Assembly: GCA_017303335.1 (NCBI GenBank)
Contig: JAFLBK010000001.1
Coordinates: 1,307,001 to 1,371,000, forward strand
Direction of reading: 5' to 3'
Source of the DNA: Chitinophagales bacterium
GTDB lineage: Bacteria; Bacteroidota; Bacteroidia; Chitinophagales; Chitinophagaceae
DNA: 64,000 nt
Notes under the pieces: generated by a model
What the model was told of the DNA's origin: nothing
Database searches by the model: none
The model's input: only the letters and a program-made list of their open reading frames with translations
Position numbers and translations under genes: made by a program
In this document: piece by piece, positions 62,314 through 64,000 of the stretch
How the letters are laid out: every line of letters starts with the position of its first letter
How positions within the stretch are numbered: the stretch's first letter is position 1

Positions 62314-62886
62314 TTGAATTACTTTGCACATCCTACAGCTGTTATTGATGATAATTGCACGATCGGCGACGGAACCCGGATCTGGCATTTCAGCCATATC
62401 ATGTCCGGTTCGGTAATTGGCAATCTTTGCAATCTCGGGCAGAATGTGGTGGTTTCTCCCAAAGTGGTATTGGGTAACAATGTACGGGTACAGAACAACG
62501 TGAGCATTTACGAGGGCGTGATCTGTGAAGATGATGTGTTCCTGGGGCCCAGTATGGTGCTGACAAACGTTATCAATCCCCGGAGTGCCGTGAGCCGGAA
62601 GAGTGAGTATAAGACCACGCTCATAAAAAAGGGAGCCAGTATCGGGGCCAATGCCACAATCGTTTGCGGAAACACGATCGGGGAATATGCATTCATCGGC
62701 GCCGGGGCGGTGGTTACAAAGGATGTAGCGCCCTATGCCCTGATCGTAGGAAACCCCGGCCGTCAGACCGGCTGGATGAGCGAATACGGGCACAAACTGA
62801 AATTCGATTCGCAGGGAAAAGCGCTCTGCCCGGAGAGCGGACAGGAGTATGTGCTGGAGAATAATAAGGTAAAGAGAATAAAATAA
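62314..62886 (+). CDS. left-handed beta-helix acetyltransferase, WlbB/WbpD-like
   Basis: 190 residues from the TTG at 62314 (LNYFAHPTAVID...). Hexapeptide repeats from about 10 to 150, with VIDDNCTIGDGTRIWHFSHI and GASIGANATIVCGNTIGEYA, plus VGNPGRQTGWMSEYGHKL at the end, as in N-acetyltransferases acting on UDP-3-amino-GlcNAc-uronate. A WlbA-like gene follows directly, supporting a 2,3-diacetamido-uronic acid pathway. The aminotransferase and the UDP-GlcNAc dehydrogenase are not in the window. Confidence 0.9.
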   Translation: MNYFAHPTAVIDDNCTIGDGTRIWHFSHIMSGSVIGNLCNLGQNVVVSPKVVLGNNVRVQNNVSIYEGVICEDDVFLGPSMVLTNVINPRSAVSRKSEYKTTLIKKGASIGANATIVCGNTIGEYAFIGAGAVVTKDVAPYALIVGNPGRQTGWMSEYGHKLKFDSQGKALCPESGQEYVLENNKVKRIK

Positions 62887-62889
62887 GGA

Positions 62890-63786
62890 ATGAAAAATTT
62901 TGCACTGATCGGAGCTGGCGGTTACATCGCTCCCCGGCATATGAAAGCGATCAAGGATACCGGAAATGTGCTTGTAGCCGCCCTGGACAAACATGATTCG
63001 GTGGGCATTCTCGACAGTTATTTCCCCGACGCCGATTTCTTTACCGAATTTGAACGCTTCGACCGGCACCTCGAAAAGCAAAAACGACTTGGCAGGAAGA
63101 TCGATTTCATCAGTATCTGCAGCCCGAATTATCTGCACGATGCACACATTCGTTTCGGCCTGCGCATCGGCGCGGATGTGATCTGCGAGAAACCGATCGT
63201 ACTGAATCCCTGGAATATCGACGCCCTGCTGGAGATCGAAAAAGAAACCGGCAGGAACATATATACCATCCTGCAGTTGCGGCTTCACCCGGCTATTGCA
63301 GCCCTGAAGGAAAAGATTGAAAAAGAACCTTCCGGTAAAAAATACAAGATCAGTCTCCGGTACATCACATCCAGGGGGCATTGGTATCATACCAGCTGGA
63401 AGGGCGATATCCAGAAAAGCGGAGGCATCGCCACCAACATCGGTGTGCATTTTTTCGACATGCTGCTTTGGATTTTCGGTAACGTGACCTCGAGTACCGT
63501 ATCCGAACATTCCGATCAGACAGCCTCCGGCCACCTGGAACTGGAAAAAGCATCGGTCGACTGGATGCTCAGCATCGATGCGACTAAACTGCCCCCGGAA
63601 GCAGCGGGCGCCGGAAAACGTACTTTCCGGGCCCTGACCATCGACGGGGAAGGCTTTGAATTCAGTGATGGGTTCACCGAACTCCATACAAAGAGCTATG
63701 AAGAGATATTGAAAGGGAATGGATTCCGGATCAGCGAAACCATTGAATCCATTAAGCTGGTACATCAAATACGAGAAAACAAATAA
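62890..63786 (+). CDS. Gfo/Idh/MocA oxidoreductase, WlbA/WbpB-like
   Basis: 298 residues. Rossmann start FALIGAGGYIAPRHMKAI, the EKP motif CEKPIVLNPWN (about 97-107) and the C-terminal GGIATNIGVHFFDMLLWIFG region of the WlbA group, which oxidises C3 of UDP-GlcNAc-uronate. It is 3 bp from the WlbB-like gene, as in known pathways. Start at ATG 62890. Confidence 0.9.
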   Translation: MKNFALIGAGGYIAPRHMKAIKDTGNVLVAALDKHDSVGILDSYFPDADFFTEFERFDRHLEKQKRLGRKIDFISICSPNYLHDAHIRFGLRIGADVICEKPIVLNPWNIDALLEIEKETGRNIYTILQLRLHPAIAALKEKIEKEPSGKKYKISLRYITSRGHWYHTSWKGDIQKSGGIATNIGVHFFDMLLWIFGNVTSSTVSEHSDQTASGHLELEKASVDWMLSIDATKLPPEAAGAGKRTFRALTIDGEGFEFSDGFTELHTKSYEEILKGNGFRISETIESIKLVHQIRENK

Positions 63787-63788
63787 TA

Positions 63789-64000
63789 TGAATTTATCCA
63801 ACTCGAAATGCCTTGTTATAGGAGGAGCCGGTTTCATCGGAAGTTTTGTGGTGGCCGAACTGCTCAAAGAAGATGTGGCGGAAGTGGTGGTCTTCGATAA
63901 CCTGGCCAGGGGCAAAATGGAATACTTGTCGGATTCCTTAAAAGATAAGCGCTGCTCCTTTTTCCCGGTTGGCGGCGATATCCGGGAAACCGATATTCTC
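63789..64000 (+). CDS. NAD-dependent epimerase/dehydratase, N-terminal part (runs off right edge)
   Basis: About 70 residues are in the window: KCLVIGGAGFIGSFVVAELL with the extended-SDR glycine loop, then VVVFDNLARGKMEYL, where the Asp binds the adenosine ribose. Probably a UDP-sugar epimerase or dehydratase of the same glycan pathway. It starts 2 bp after the stop of the WlbA-like gene. Confidence 0.85.

Noticed and set aside
62299..63915. 538-codon open reading on the minus strand
   Set aside because: It lies opposite rfbA-end, the WlbB-like and WlbA-like genes, which have clear family motifs. The reading has no recognisable motif and follows from codon bias on the other strand.

Overview
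The window looks like a chromosomal segment of a Bacteroidota, most probably of the Chitinophagaceae/Chitinophagales type. Evidence: type IX secretion (T9SS) C-terminal sorting domains on three large surface proteins, SprB-type repeats, an ECF sigma factor paired with a TM-plus-outer-membrane-barrel protein, a DUF5777 protein, Bacteroidota-like TAnnTTTG promoter elements, and few Shine-Dalgarno sequences. No taxon can be fixed from sequence reading alone.

Layout. 1-17.5 kb: mixed household and surface genes: the N-terminal part of a UvrD-type helicase (runs off the left edge), an erythromycin-esterase-like protein, an SRPBCC protein, a TPR membrane protein, a 2,357-residue SprB-repeat T9SS protein, tRNA-Arg(CCU) with a decayed partial copy, a SnoaL/DoxX/Crp-Fnr group, an ECF sigma/envelope protein pair and a DUF5777 protein. 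17.5-47.8 kb: a large polysaccharide locus with glycosyltransferases, a Wzx-like flippase, two Wzy/ligase-like polymerases, an FkbM-like methyltransferase, a 2OG-Fe(II) oxygenase, a PglK/MsbA-like ABC transporter and the initiating phosphoglycosyltransferase. Embedded in it, on the opposite strand, is a tight seven-gene operon (32.2-39.4 kb) of three radical SAM enzymes, three methyltransferases and one unassigned protein. Two AT-rich islands (about 17.5-22.5 kb and 40.9-44.4 kb) each carry a paralogous S74-domain, T9SS-exported fibre-like protein. 47.8-54.9 kb: galK, a SnoaL-like protein, Hsp20, a DUF5009/NagX-like acyltransferase, an orphan PAS histidine kinase and an ABC-F ATPase. 55-64 kb: a second polysaccharide block with a MurJ/Wzx-like flippase, an FkbM methyltransferase, two GT4 enzymes, rfbB and rfbA separated by a four-helix-bundle gene inside TTGAA/TTCAA repeat arrays, then WlbB/WlbA-like enzymes for an acetamido-uronate and the start of an NAD-dependent epimerase (runs off the right edge).

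How it works together: the phosphoglycosyltransferase would load a first sugar on undecaprenyl phosphate, the GT2/GT4 enzymes would extend it, and flippases and polymerases would export and polymerise it. galK, rfbAB and the WlbA/B-like enzymes supply activated sugars. Methyltransferases, the oxygenase and perhaps the radical SAM operon could decorate the product. No Wza/Wzc-type export or chain-length genes were seen in the window.

Functions are read from motifs and family resemblance; no database search was run. The most interesting points are the inverted radical SAM/methyltransferase operon, the paired S74-T9SS fibre proteins with GC breakpoints inside coding genes, the repeat-flanked four-helix-bundle gene splitting rfbB from rfbA, and a possible RNA thermometer ahead of hsp20.
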